From: Planctomycetaceae bacterium | GTDB taxonomy: Bacteria > Planctomycetota > Planctomycetia > Planctomycetales > Planctomycetaceae | Direction of reading: 5' to 3' | Length of the DNA: 33,088 nucleotides | Assembly (NCBI GenBank): GCA_020426545.1 | Contig: JAGQPV010000003.1 | Span: forward strand, 1-33,088 | Shown here: positions 7,471 through 17,513 of the stretch, piece by piece | Numbering within the stretch: the stretch's first letter is position 1 | How the letters are laid out: each line of letters starts with the position of its first letter | Made by a program: the position numbers and the translations under genes | The notes under the pieces: generated by a model | What the model was told of the DNA's origin: nothing | Databases searched by the model: none | What the model saw: only the letters and a program-made list of their open reading frames with translations

Positions 7471-10149
7471 TCAGGATTTGGAGCGGGAGCCCCGCTTCTT
7501 CTTCTTTCTCCGCCCCGCGACCATGTGCGGCTTCCGGATATGCGCCGAGCCCGCGCCGGCCTGCTGCGCAGGATTGTCTGACGGCCGGCTGCTGTTGCCG
7601 GCAGGAACCTCCTGCTCCGCCGGCTGCCGGCTGTCGGCTGTCGGGCCGGGTGGCTGCACCGGGGCAGGCTGAGGTGTGGTGGTTCCGGAATCATCCGCAG
7701 AGGACGAGGGAGCTGCCCCCGCCAGTTCGCGTGCGGCCTGCTGCACATGATCGACCGCGACCCGACGTCGGATCAGCCGGCCAAGGGCACCGTTCAGCAG
7801 GGCCGGCAGGAACACGATATCGGCCACGAGTGCCACACCGACGAGGGCGGCCATCATCCAGCCGAAGCGGCTGATCAGCAGCAGTTCCGCGGGCCACAGC
7901 ATCAGCAGTCCGAGGCCCACGCCCACGCTGGTCTGCCACATGGCCGGGCCGCAGTGTGCCAGCGAGCTGGAGATGGCCTCGCTGCCCGGCATGCCCTGCT
8001 GCACGCCTTTGCGGTACCAGGTCAGCAGGTGCAGGGTGCCATCCACGGCAATACCCAACGCCACCGACGCGGTAATCATCGTGCCGATATCGATTCGCAG
8101 GCCGCCCCAGGAAATCAGTCCGAAGACCACTCCCACGGGGAACAGGTTGGGCAGCATTGTCAGCAGTCCGGCCCGGGCACTGCGGAGCAGCACCATCATG
8201 ACCACCGCGATGATGGCAAAAGCCAGGCCGAAGCTGCGAATCAGACTTTCGACCACAGCCTGCTGGGTCCGCAGGAACAGCGGCACCATCCCCGTGACAA
8301 AGTAGCCGGTGCCTTCCTGCTCCTGGAGAGCTTCGCCGATGAGTTCCTCCAGATCGGCAATCAGGATGGTGTAGTTCGCGTCGGACATCATGGAGACGCT
8401 GGCACCGATTCGCCAGACTTCATCGCCCGGTGAAGCCAGATGCCCCACACCACGTCCCTGCGGGCCTTCGTCCTTCACGACGGTCACGAAGCTGCTGGCG
8501 TGTGTTTTCTCGCCGGAGTACAGCCGGTCTTCAATCTGCAGCAGCTTCGAGTTGTACGAAGCCCGTTTGCCGAAGGAGACTTTGCGGTTCTCATCGCGGA
8601 TGAAGTCCGGCAGTGAGAGCGTGCCGGTGATTTCCGGGTGCTTCCGCAGAGCTTCCTCCACCCGCCGGACCGTGGCAATCCGCTCGATGAAGGGCGAACT
8701 GTTGCGGGCTTCCGGCGAGAAGCGAATGGCGATTTCCACCGGAACGGCCCCGGCCACGTGTTCTTCCACGTAGCGGTAATCCTGCACGACCCGGTTGTAT
8801 TCCGGGAAGTAGCGAATGGCTTTGGTCTCGGTGCGGAACCACTGAAATCCCACACAGGAAACGGCGAACAGCAGCAGGCAGGCGGCTGTCACCGGTGTGC
8901 TGTAGCGGCACAGCCACTGCCCCAGCACCCGCCAGCGGGTCCGATCCAGCGGCTGGGCATTGGCGGAAGGACGTCCGGGCCACAGCCGCAGCATGGCGGG
9001 CAGGGCGACCAGTACCATCACCAGAGACACCACACAGCCGATGGCAGAATACATGCCGAAGCTGCTGACGGGTTCCAGCGGGCTGGTCATCAGCGAGGCC
9101 AGGCCAATGGCCGTGGTGATGCTGGCCAGAGTACACGGGCGGGCCGCCATCCGGCGGGCCACGTCGACGGCTGTCTCCGGATTTTCCGCCGCGGCGTGCT
9201 TCCAGTAATTCACCACATGGATGGCGCCCGACAACGTCAGCACCATCAGCAGGGTGGGCATGACAATCAGCACCATGTTCAGCGTCCCGCCGGTCAGCGG
9301 GACAATGGCGGAGGCGACGGACGTGGTCATCATGCTGGTGACCAGCACAATCAGAGTCAGTCGCAGGTTTCGCAGCAGGAAGAACGCCATCAGGACGGAA
9401 ACCACAACCGTCAGCAGCACGGGCGAGCTGGACGGCAGCCACCACCAGGTGGCTTCGGGATTCCAGCGGGCCATGTTCATTTCGTGATCGAGTTCGCTGC
9501 TGGTGACCGCCCGCCCCGTCATGTGCAGCGATTCCGCCGGAATGCCGGCTTCGACAGCCGCCAGGCGAATGTCGGCGAGAATTTCTTCCCGTTTCCGCTC
9601 GGAATCATCCAGCGCGATGGAGACTCCTACGGGATCGCCCGGCTTCCGACCGACGAACACTCCCCGCAGGCGGCGAATGGCTTCTTCCCGCAGGACGTCG
9701 TTGTCCACCATCGCGTTGACGACATCGGTCGGGCTGTCCACATCGGCCACGCCGACGATTCCAGCCGACTCGGTCGCGGAGGGCTGCCCGGGATCACTGT
9801 CCGCGTCATCGGCGGAACTGTCGGCAGCGGAACCGGAACCGGGGCCAATGGTATCGGCGAAGGCTTCGGGCTGATCACTGCCCCGCAGCAGCTGGACAAA
9901 CCGGCCGATCCGCGGATCTTCGAGTGTGCTGTCTTCCCACACCACCAGAATGCGGTTTTCGAGGGGGAAGTGCTTTTCGTACCAGCGCAGCACGGCCGTC
10001 TGCGGATCATCTTCCGGCAGCCAGGTGCGTACGTCGTTCTGGAATTCGGTCCGCGTCAGATGCGTCATCGCATAGCCGCAGCCCAGTACCAGGGCCAGCA
10101 GCACCAGCGCAGCGCGTGTGCGGGTGGTGGGTGGGGGTGTGGACGCCAT
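7471..10149 (-). CDS. RND superfamily exporter (MMPL/SSD type)
   Basis: An 892-residue inner-membrane transporter with two repeated halves: a span at about 12-30, a soluble domain, a bundle at about 240-390, a span at 415-436, a second soluble domain, and a bundle at about 637-790. The second half carries GIAVDGTLH with Asp703 in the usual proton-relay position; the matching site in the first half reads SGAIH and lacks an acid. Overall layout resembles MMPL and hopanoid-type (HpnN) exporters; the substrate is unknown. Odd parts are an acidic, serine-rich insert at about 103-128 and a proline-rich tail ending in a lysine/arginine cluster (879-891). The start at 10149 has GGAAGGAG just upstream. 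A longer in-frame reading to 10596 is not protein-like. Confidence 0.9.
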   Translation of the reverse strand: MASTPPPTTRTRAALVLLALVLGCGYAMTHLTRTEFQNDVRTWLPEDDPQTAVLRWYEKHFPLENRILVVWEDSTLEDPRIGRFVQLLRGSDQPEAFADTIGPGSGSAADSSADDADSDPGQPSATESAGIVGVADVDSPTDVVNAMVDNDVLREEAIRRLRGVFVGRKPGDPVGVSIALDDSERKREEILADIRLAAVEAGIPAESLHMTGRAVTSSELDHEMNMARWNPEATWWWLPSSSPVLLTVVVSVLMAFFLLRNLRLTLIVLVTSMMTTSVASAIVPLTGGTLNMVLIVMPTLLMVLTLSGAIHVVNYWKHAAAENPETAVDVARRMAARPCTLASITTAIGLASLMTSPLEPVSSFGMYSAIGCVVSLVMVLVALPAMLRLWPGRPSANAQPLDRTRWRVLGQWLCRYSTPVTAACLLLFAVSCVGFQWFRTETKAIRYFPEYNRVVQDYRYVEEHVAGAVPVEIAIRFSPEARNSSPFIERIATVRRVEEALRKHPEITGTLSLPDFIRDENRKVSFGKRASYNSKLLQIEDRLYSGEKTHASSFVTVVKDEGPQGRGVGHLASPGDEVWRIGASVSMMSDANYTILIADLEELIGEALQEQEGTGYFVTGMVPLFLRTQQAVVESLIRSFGLAFAIIAVVMMVLLRSARAGLLTMLPNLFPVGVVFGLISWGGLRIDIGTMITASVALGIAVDGTLHLLTWYRKGVQQGMPGSEAISSSLAHCGPAMWQTSVGVGLGLLMLWPAELLLISRFGWMMAALVGVALVADIVFLPALLNGALGRLIRRRVAVDHVQQAARELAGAAPSSSADDSGTTTPQPAPVQPPGPTADSRQPAEQEVPAGNSSRPSDNPAQQAGAGSAHIRKPHMVAGRRKKKKRGSRSKS

Positions 10150-10564
10150 GTTCGCTCCTTCCGGCTGCATCAAGGCAACCGCGTCCCGAGAGAATGCGCA
10201 GTATTCCACAGCCCGGCCTCCGCCCGGCGGAGACAGACAGGCCCGGTGCGCCATCGGTTCATTCGCTTCATGGGGAGGGGACCCCGCGAATACGCCAAAG
10301 TGTTCTCCGCAACTGCACCTTCTGCAACCGACAGAACCCGCGTTCTTCACTTCAGACGAAGACTCGGGTGTGTTTAAACCGCTCAGACAGTCTGTGTCTG
10401 TCCGTCTGTTCTCGACGACTGCGTGGGACGGCCCGTCTGGGGGGAATGTATCGAAAAGGAAGACCTGTATTTCGCGTGGCAGGCAAACTCCCGCCGGCAC
10501 CCGCCAGAACGTACTGCCGGAGCCGGCTGCCAGGTTTCCTCCGTGAAGTCCCGGGCAGGGCCCC
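10150..10564. other. Spacer between the ldh-like gene and the RND exporter
   Basis: About 415 bases with no convincing gene. The strong ribosome site of the exporter (- strand, GGAAGGAG) adjoins 10150. A short hairpin CAGACA-GTCTG-TGTCTG lies at 10384-10400, in a CTGT-rich stretch. The spacing suggests the exporter has its own promoter, but no clear -35/-10 pair is visible. Confidence 0.45.
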
Positions 10565-11656
10565 TCATCTGAGGGAAACCCCCGTCTGCCGGGCAACCTC
10601 TTCCAGCTCCTGGACCACCGGGCCGATCAGCGGGATGCCATTCTGCCGCCGGTCGGCTTCCGCCAGTCGCTCGGGGTCTCCGGGAATCAGCGGTCCACTG
10701 GTTCCGGGGGCCGGCCGCGTGCCCCGCATCGTGCGGATCCAGTCATCGACCTGCCGGCCGAATTCGTCCCGGTCGAGAAACGCTTCGACCTGCAGTGCAC
10801 CGAACAGGTGCCCCAGGCCCTCACCCACACTGCGGGTGGGGTCGGCATACTGCAACGTGAAGGCCGGAGTGAACGGTCCCCAGTTGGCACCCGCCAGCGG
10901 CCCGCACAGCAGATCGACCATGGCAGCCAGCGCATACCCTTTATGACCCCCGAGTTCACGGGTGGAGCCCAGAGGCAGCAGGGCTCCGGAGGCCATCATC
11001 TCCACGGGATCGGTCGTGCCCAGCCCGTCGCCTCCCAGGGCCCAGCCCGGGGGAATCTGCTCTCCCTTCCGGCGGGCCATTTCGACTTTCCCGAAGGCGG
11101 CGGCCGTGGTGGCCATATCGATCACAACGGGCGGTTCTTCTCCGGCCGGGAAGGCAACCGCAATGGGATTCGTTCCCAGCATACGCTCCGCCCCGAACAG
11201 GGGAGCCACCATGCGGGTGGTGTTGGTCATCGACCAGCCGATCAGCCCCCGCTCGGCAGCTTCCATGACATAACCGCCGGCGATGCCATAGTGGTTGGAG
11301 TTCCGCACGGTCACCCAGCCGGAACCGGCCTGTTCGGCCTTTTCCATCGCCACCCGGTTGGCCTGGGGGCCCACTACCAGGCCCAGGCCGTTGTCTCCAT
11401 CGACGGTGGCTGTGGAGGGCGTTTCTCGAATGGTGCGGACGTTCGGGCGGGGGTTGATCCGGCCGGCCTGCAGCATCTGCACATAGGCCGGCAGCCGGGC
11501 CACGCCGTGCGAGTCGATTCCGCGAAGATCACTCAGCACCAGCACGCTGGCGGCTGTCAGGGCGTCTTCCTCGGGCACGCCCAGCATGGTGAAGACATCG
11601 CTGCAGAAGGTGTGCAGCTCGACTTCGGAAAAGACAGACGGACCGGTTTCAGCCAT
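10565..11656 (-). CDS. Ldh2/MDH2-family NAD(P)-dependent 2-hydroxyacid dehydrogenase
   Basis: A 363-residue member of the malate/L-lactate dehydrogenase type-2 family (YlbC/AllD/DlgD relatives), cytoplasmic NAD(P)H enzymes that interconvert 2-hydroxy and 2-oxo acids. Visible motifs: SDLRGIDSHGVARL with the probable catalytic His50, SNHYGIAGGY (from residue 120), GTNPIAVAFP, and GGHKGYALAAMVDLL. Exact substrate cannot be read from sequence. The start at 11656 gives a family-like N-terminus but a poor Shine-Dalgarno; an in-frame start at 11722 would overlap lhgO by 29 bases. It sits 37 bases after lhgO, with a small hairpin (11671-11684) in the gap, so the two are probably cotranscribed. Confidence 0.88.
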   Translation of the reverse strand: MAETGPSVFSEVELHTFCSDVFTMLGVPEEDALTAASVLVLSDLRGIDSHGVARLPAYVQMLQAGRINPRPNVRTIRETPSTATVDGDNGLGLVVGPQANRVAMEKAEQAGSGWVTVRNSNHYGIAGGYVMEAAERGLIGWSMTNTTRMVAPLFGAERMLGTNPIAVAFPAGEEPPVVIDMATTAAAFGKVEMARRKGEQIPPGWALGGDGLGTTDPVEMMASGALLPLGSTRELGGHKGYALAAMVDLLCGPLAGANWGPFTPAFTLQYADPTRSVGEGLGHLFGALQVEAFLDRDEFGRQVDDWIRTMRGTRPAPGTSGPLIPGDPERLAEADRRQNGIPLIGPVVQELEEVARQTGVSLR

Positions 11657-11693
11657 GGAGAAGTCTTTCTGCCGGAAACCCGGCGGAGCCGCA

Positions 11694-12896
11694 TTACAGC
11701 TGTTCGGCCACACGGTCGACAATCAGCGAGCCGATATTCAACGAAGCCGTGGCAGCCGGCGAAGGGGCATTGAGCACGTTAATCACCCGGTCGGCCGGCT
11801 CGATCAGAAAATCATCCACCAGATTCCCCGTGCGGGCCAGCGCCTGCGCCCGGACTCCGGCGGGTGTCCACACCATGTGCTCGGCCCGCACCTCGGGCAT
11901 CAGCCGCTGCAGCGCTTTGACGAACGCCGCTTTGCTGACCGAACGCCACATTTCTCCCAGCCCGGTTTTCCAGTAGCGGGCCGCCATTCGCAGGAAGCCG
12001 GGGTACGTCAGCGATTCCGTCAGATCGCGGAGGTTGATATCGGTTTTGCGATAGCCTTCACGGGCGAAGGCCAGGACGGCATTCGGCCCGCATTCCACCC
12101 CGCCCAGAGCCATGCGGGTGAAGTGCACCCCGAGGAACGGGAACCGGGGATCGGGCACGGGGTAAATCAGGTTGCGGCACAGGTGCTCGGCTTCGGGCTT
12201 CAATTCAAAATACTCGCCGCGGAACGGGACAATCTGCGAAGTCGGTCTTGCGCCGGACAGCCGGGCCACCCGGTCGGCATGCAGGCCGCTGCAGTTAACG
12301 GCCAGCTGCGATTCAACATCGCCCGCAGTGGACTGCAGCTGCACCCGCCCGCCGACATGGGACATGCCCGTCACCCGGGCCGATGTCAGAATTTCACCGC
12401 CCCGTTCCTCGATGCGGGCGGCCAGCCGGCGGCAGACACCGGGGTAATCGACAATGCCGGCTTCCGGTACGTGAATGGCCTGGATTCCGGCGACGTGCGG
12501 TTCCAGTTCCCGCAGGCGGTCCGGACCGATCAGTTCGCAGCGAATGCCGTTCTGCAGACCGCGTTCGAGAATATTGTTCAGCCGGGGGATTTCATCCTCC
12601 GTGACGGCCACGATCACTTTGCCGCAGATATCCACGGCGACTTCTTCCTGGCGGCAGAACTCTTCCAGTGCCAGGCGGCCCGCGCGGCAGTTGGTGGCCC
12701 GCAGGGAACCGGGGCGATAGTAGATTCCAGAATGAATCACGCCCGAGTTATGGCCCGTCTGGTGGAAGGCCAGCTGCGGCTCCTTCTCGAGCAGAACCAG
12801 CTTCCGTCCGGGATATCGCTCCAGAAAACGGTAGCCCGTCGCCAGCCCGATAATTCCTCCCCCGATGATTGCCAGGTCGGCCTGTCGGCTGCTCAT
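11694..12896 (-). CDS. lhgO: L-2-hydroxyglutarate oxidase/dehydrogenase
   Basis: A 400-residue FAD-dependent enzyme that oxidises L-2-hydroxyglutarate to 2-oxoglutarate and passes electrons to the quinone pool. Features: Rossmann FAD motif [13 protein letters not shown] (residues 10-22), acidic Glu37 after the second strand, and the family signature [17 protein letters not shown] (44-60). [10 protein letters not shown] and [15 protein letters not shown] in the middle are also typical. Length matches the family. A GAGGAC about 11 bases upstream of the start is a modest ribosome site. It lies about 300 bases downstream of the nqr-apbE block and directly upstream of the 2-hydroxyacid dehydrogenase gene, suggesting shared 2-hydroxyacid metabolism. 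Confidence 0.92.
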   Translation of the reverse strand: MSSRQADLAIIGGGIIGLATGYRFLERYPGRKLVLLEKEPQLAFHQTGHNSGVIHSGIYYRPGSLRATNCRAGRLALEEFCRQEEVAVDICGKVIVAVTEDEIPRLNNILERGLQNGIRCELIGPDRLRELEPHVAGIQAIHVPEAGIVDYPGVCRRLAARIEERGGEILTSARVTGMSHVGGRVQLQSTAGDVESQLAVNCSGLHADRVARLSGARPTSQIVPFRGEYFELKPEAEHLCRNLIYPVPDPRFPFLGVHFTRMALGGVECGPNAVLAFAREGYRKTDINLRDLTESLTYPGFLRMAARYWKTGLGEMWRSVSKAAFVKALQRLMPEVRAEHMVWTPAGVRAQALARTGNLVDDFLIEPADRVINVLNAPSPAATASLNIGSLIVDRVAEQL

Positions 12897-12963
12897 GCTG
12901 CTGTTCTGTCCTCAAGAAACTGGGCGGACTCGATTCCGGCTGACCGGCTGCCACCTGCGTGGC

Positions 12964-12984
12964 TGTCGTTCGCGGAGAACGACA
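12964..12984. promoter_or_regulatory. Short perfect hairpin upstream of lhgO
   Basis: Arms TGTCGTTC (12964-12971) and GAACGACA (12977-12984) pair perfectly around a 5-base loop, 67 bases upstream of the lhgO start. It could be part of a leader or a protein-binding dyad; nothing identifies which. Confidence 0.3.
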
Positions 12985-13080
12985 CGCTCCCGGGCAGCTG
13001 TCATCAGCCTGCTGAACGATAGCACAACCCGCCAGGAAAATTCAGCCGACCGGGCTGGCACACTCACCACAACCTGACAT

Positions 13081-13129
13081 GGCGACCAGGCAGGTGACCA
13101 GCCACAGAAATCGCCGGAGTCTGGTCGCC
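13081..13129 (-). terminator. Hairpin after the apbE-nqrM fusion gene
   Basis: Arms GGCGACCAG (13081-13089) and CTGGTCGCC (13121-13129) pair perfectly with a 31-base loop, 66 bases beyond the fusion gene's stop. It is the best candidate for the end of the nqr transcript, separating it from lhgO. There is no T-run, and the large loop weakens the call. Confidence 0.35.
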
Positions 13130-13195
13130 CCGCTGCAGCCCGCCACCGGAATACACCAGCTGACCCGAGACGGCGGAAAGTCGGCTGGCCGGCAG

Positions 13196-14710
13196 TCAGC
13201 GGGCACTGGCCGAAGTCCGGCGGGCCTCGGTGACGGCGGCGCTCAGCGGGCATTCAGTCTCGGTGCAGTTCCCCTGGTCTCCGGGACAGCCAGCGGGAAC
13301 CTCCGGGCCGCAGGCCTCGCCTTCGGCTTTGTCGGCACTGCAGTCATTCCCGGCGGGCGACCGGGGAGCGGTGCCGCCCGCTTCTGCCGGTTCTCCACTG
13401 CAATCGGGAGAAGGCGTCCCGCATGATTCGCACTGCACACCGCCATCTTCGTCCCGCATTCCGGCCAGGCCGCCGCAGCTGCCCTTTAACCGGCGATTGC
13501 TGAAGATGACTCCCGCGGCCATGCCGGCAAACGCAATCAGAAAGACGGCTCCGGAAGCCAGCAGAATCGGCAGCAGGCCGCCCTGATCGTCGTCATCGGC
13601 TGCCCCGTGATCCCCGGTGGCGGAGTTCTCCGCGGCCGGCTGTGCCGCCCGGGCAGGCGACTCATACCTGCTGAAGGCGGGGGTGGCCTGCTCGGTGAAG
13701 GTGCCGTCCTCGTGCCGTTCAATCAGCAGGGCGGCGATCTGATTTTCACTGGCCCATTCATAACCGGCCTCGGGGCCCAGCACCATTAACGTGGTGGCGA
13801 GGCCGTCGGCTTCCATGCAGCTGTCGGCGATGACGGAAACGGAACCCAGACGGTGCCGGGCCGGGCGGCCCGTGCGGGGGTCGATGGTGTGCGAATACTC
13901 CTGCCCGTCGATCTCGACGAAACTGCGGTAGTCGCCCGAGGTGGCCATGGAGGCATCGCTGAGGCGGATCACCCGGTGCAGGGTGCGGCGGCCTCTGATG
14001 GGTGCTTCCACCCCGATTCGCCACGGCGTGCCATCACCCCGCAGGCCCCGCGTGCGGACTTCGCCGCCAATCTCGACCATGTAGGCTTCCGCGCCCAGTT
14101 CATCCAGCAGATGGGCCACGTGATCCACGCCGAAGCCTTTGGCGATGGCGGACAGATCCACCGACAGATCGGGCAGGGATTTGCGGAGGGCGGGAGGATC
14201 GAGGCGAGCCTCCAGATGGGTATACCCCACCCGCTGACGGACACGTTCCAGCGCTGCGGTGGAAGGAACGGCGGGAGGTCCGGCGTCGGGGCCGAAACTC
14301 CACAGACCGACCAGCGGAGCCACGGTCACATCAAAGGCTCCGCCGCTGAGGCGACTGATGCGTTGCGCCTCGCTGACGACGGTGGCTGTTTCCCGGGATA
14401 CGGGGAACCAGTCGGTGCTGGTGCTGCTGTTGAACAGCGAGAGCTCCGAATCGTCCCGCCAGTTGGACATCCCGGCGTTGACACTGTCCAGAGCCTGTTC
14501 GATCTGGCGGGTCAGTGCCAGCCGGTCGGTTCCGCCGGGCAGATCTGTCAGCCGCACATTCCAGGTGGTGCCCATGGTGGCACCACTCAGCTGCGCGCCC
14601 TCGATTTCCGCTTCGCTCGGCGAGCGACAGCCGGCCAGAGACAGACCGAACAGCACCATGCAGAGCAGGGCAGCGGAAGACCGCAGGATGGACCGGAGCG
14701 GATTGAACAT
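13196..14710 (-). CDS. apbE: Fusion: FAD:protein FMN transferase (ApbE) + NqrM-like domain + Cys-rich tail
   Basis: A 504-residue predicted lipoprotein. The signal peptide ends at lipobox LAGC (Cys28). Residues about 40-345 are ApbE, which attaches FMN by phosphoester to threonines of NqrB and NqrC: GATMGTTWNVRL, DLSAIAKGFGVD, TSGDYRSF (257-264), HTIDPRTGRP (274-283) and EADGLATTL (300-308) are all intact. After an acidic linker comes a membrane span (about 378-402), then SNRRLKGSCGGL with Cys412 and a CESC pair (427, 430). Span plus GSCGGL is the hallmark of NqrM (DUF539), needed for Na+-NQR assembly and probably iron delivery. Basic residues after the span predict ApbE outside and the NqrM cysteines inside the cell. 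The tail (431-504) has six more cysteines. It lies 68 bases after nqrF. Confidence 0.9.
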   Translation of the reverse strand: MFNPLRSILRSSAALLCMVLFGLSLAGCRSPSEAEIEGAQLSGATMGTTWNVRLTDLPGGTDRLALTRQIEQALDSVNAGMSNWRDDSELSLFNSSTSTDWFPVSRETATVVSEAQRISRLSGGAFDVTVAPLVGLWSFGPDAGPPAVPSTAALERVRQRVGYTHLEARLDPPALRKSLPDLSVDLSAIAKGFGVDHVAHLLDELGAEAYMVEIGGEVRTRGLRGDGTPWRIGVEAPIRGRRTLHRVIRLSDASMATSGDYRSFVEIDGQEYSHTIDPRTGRPARHRLGSVSVIADSCMEADGLATTLMVLGPEAGYEWASENQIAALLIERHEDGTFTEQATPAFSRYESPARAAQPAAENSATGDHGAADDDDQGGLLPILLASGAVFLIAFAGMAAGVIFSNRRLKGSCGGLAGMRDEDGGVQCESCGTPSPDCSGEPAEAGGTAPRSPAGNDCSADKAEGEACGPEVPAGCPGDQGNCTETECPLSAAVTEARRTSASAR

Positions 14711-14746
14711 GAAAACCCATACCGTCAGGCCGCTGCAAGCTCCGAC

Positions 14747-14771
14747 GCACCAGACCGGGGGGGCCTGGTGC
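14747..14771 (-). promoter_or_regulatory. Intercistronic hairpin between nqrF and apbE-nqrM
   Basis: Arms GCACCAG (14747-14753) and CTGGTGC (14765-14771) pair perfectly around an 11-base C-rich loop (as RNA). It begins 7 bases after the nqrF stop. It may protect the nqrF mRNA end or partly terminate, giving less maturation factor than enzyme subunits. Confidence 0.4.
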
Positions 14772-14778
14772 CGCCGGT

Positions 14779-16002
<1,224 letters not shown>

Positions 16003-16072
16003 GGTAAGACGCCGCTCTCTGCCGGAATACTATCTGAAGATGAGGGGACAACCTGCGGGCAGGTGGCTGCGA

Positions 16073-16687
<615 letters not shown>

Positions 16688-16782
16688 CCTGCAAAGTCCT
16701 CTTCTGGATGACAGGTTCCGGTCCGTCTGCCCGGGCCAGTCGGCCGGCAGGCTGGTATGTGGATTTCTGTCGCTCGATACCG

Positions 16783-16805
16783 CACGACTCCCGGCGGGAA
16801 TCGTG
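16783..16805 (-). promoter_or_regulatory. Hairpin in the nqrD-nqrE gap
   Basis: Near-perfect inverted repeat: CACGACTCCCG (16783-16793) against CGGGAATCGTG (16795-16805), one A-C/G-U position apart from perfect. It sits inside the 199-base gap. It could be an mRNA processing or attenuation point, or the 5' leader of a separate nqrEF transcript. Confidence 0.4.
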
Positions 16806-16886
16806 GTTCTGTTCAGGATTCACCCGCAGACAACTGAGGGGGAAGCCGCTGTGATGATGGCCAGCCACTGCGGGCCGGCCGGTGGA

Positions 16887-17513
16887 TCAGGCTTCTTCGA
16901 CCTGGTCGGGACGAATTGTCCGCACGCCCCAGATGATCAGCCCGATGATGAAAAATGCACTGGGAGGCAGGAGCATCATGCCGTTCGGCTCGTACCAGCC
17001 GCCTTCCTGGGTCACCGACAGGACCTGGAAACCGTACAGCTTGCCGGAGCCCAGCAGTTCGCGGAAGAAGGCGACGATCAGCAGAATCATGCTGTAACCG
17101 ATGCCGTTGCCGATGCCGTCGAGGAAACTCATGCCGACGGAATTCTTCATGGCGTAGCCTTCGGCCCGGCCCATGACGATGCAGTTGGTGATAATCAGCC
17201 CGACGAACACCGACATCTGCTGGCTGACGCCGAAGGCATAGGCCTTCAGAATCTGATCCACCAGAATCACCATCGAAGCGATGATGGTCATCTGCACGAT
17301 GATGCGGATGCTGGAGGGAATCTGCAGGCGAATGGAGGCCACCGCAGCGCTGGAGAAGGCCACCACGAAGGTGACGGCCAGGCACATGACCAGCGAAGTT
17401 TTCAGCTGGGTGGTGACTGCCAGGGCCGAACAGATCCCCAGCACCTGCAGGGCGATGGGGTTGTTGTTCAGGATGGGCCCGAACAGGACTTTTTTCGGTG
17501 AGGCATCAGCCAC
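16887..17513 (-). CDS. nqrD: Na+-translocating NADH:quinone reductase subunit D
   Basis: A 208-residue membrane subunit with six predicted spans, partner of NqrE around the intramembrane iron-sulfur centre. Cys28 ([10 protein letters not shown]) and Cys111 ([16 protein letters not shown]) are the expected ligands. The start is a GTG at 17513-17511 giving [13 protein letters not shown]; no in-frame ATG fits the family. The GTG overlaps the nqrC stop by 8 bases, so translation is probably coupled to nqrC, with AAGGAA about 11 bases upstream. The open frame runs on to 17825, but that part is the shadow of nqrC. Confidence 0.95.
   Translation of the reverse strand: MADASPKKVLFGPILNNNPIALQVLGICSALAVTTQLKTSLVMCLAVTFVVAFSSAAVASIRLQIPSSIRIIVQMTIIASMVILVDQILKAYAFGVSQQMSVFVGLIITNCIVMGRAEGYAMKNSVGMSFLDGIGNGIGYSMILLIVAFFRELLGSGKLYGFQVLSVTQEGGWYEPNGMMLLPPSAFFIIGLIIWGVRTIRPDQVEEA

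Noticed and set aside
8638-10377. A 579-codon open frame on the + strand
   Set aside because: It is antisense to the RND exporter and in a GC-rich genome such shadow frames are common. Its composition is rich in His, Gln, Gly and Arg, with no known motif.
10384-10400. Small hairpin CAGACA-GTCTG-TGTCTG
   Set aside because: Too short to call a terminator or operator, and part of a CTGT-rich stretch where such pairing is expected.
11586-13022. A 478-codon open frame on the + strand
   Set aside because: Shadow of lhgO and the start of the dehydrogenase gene; no protein-family features.
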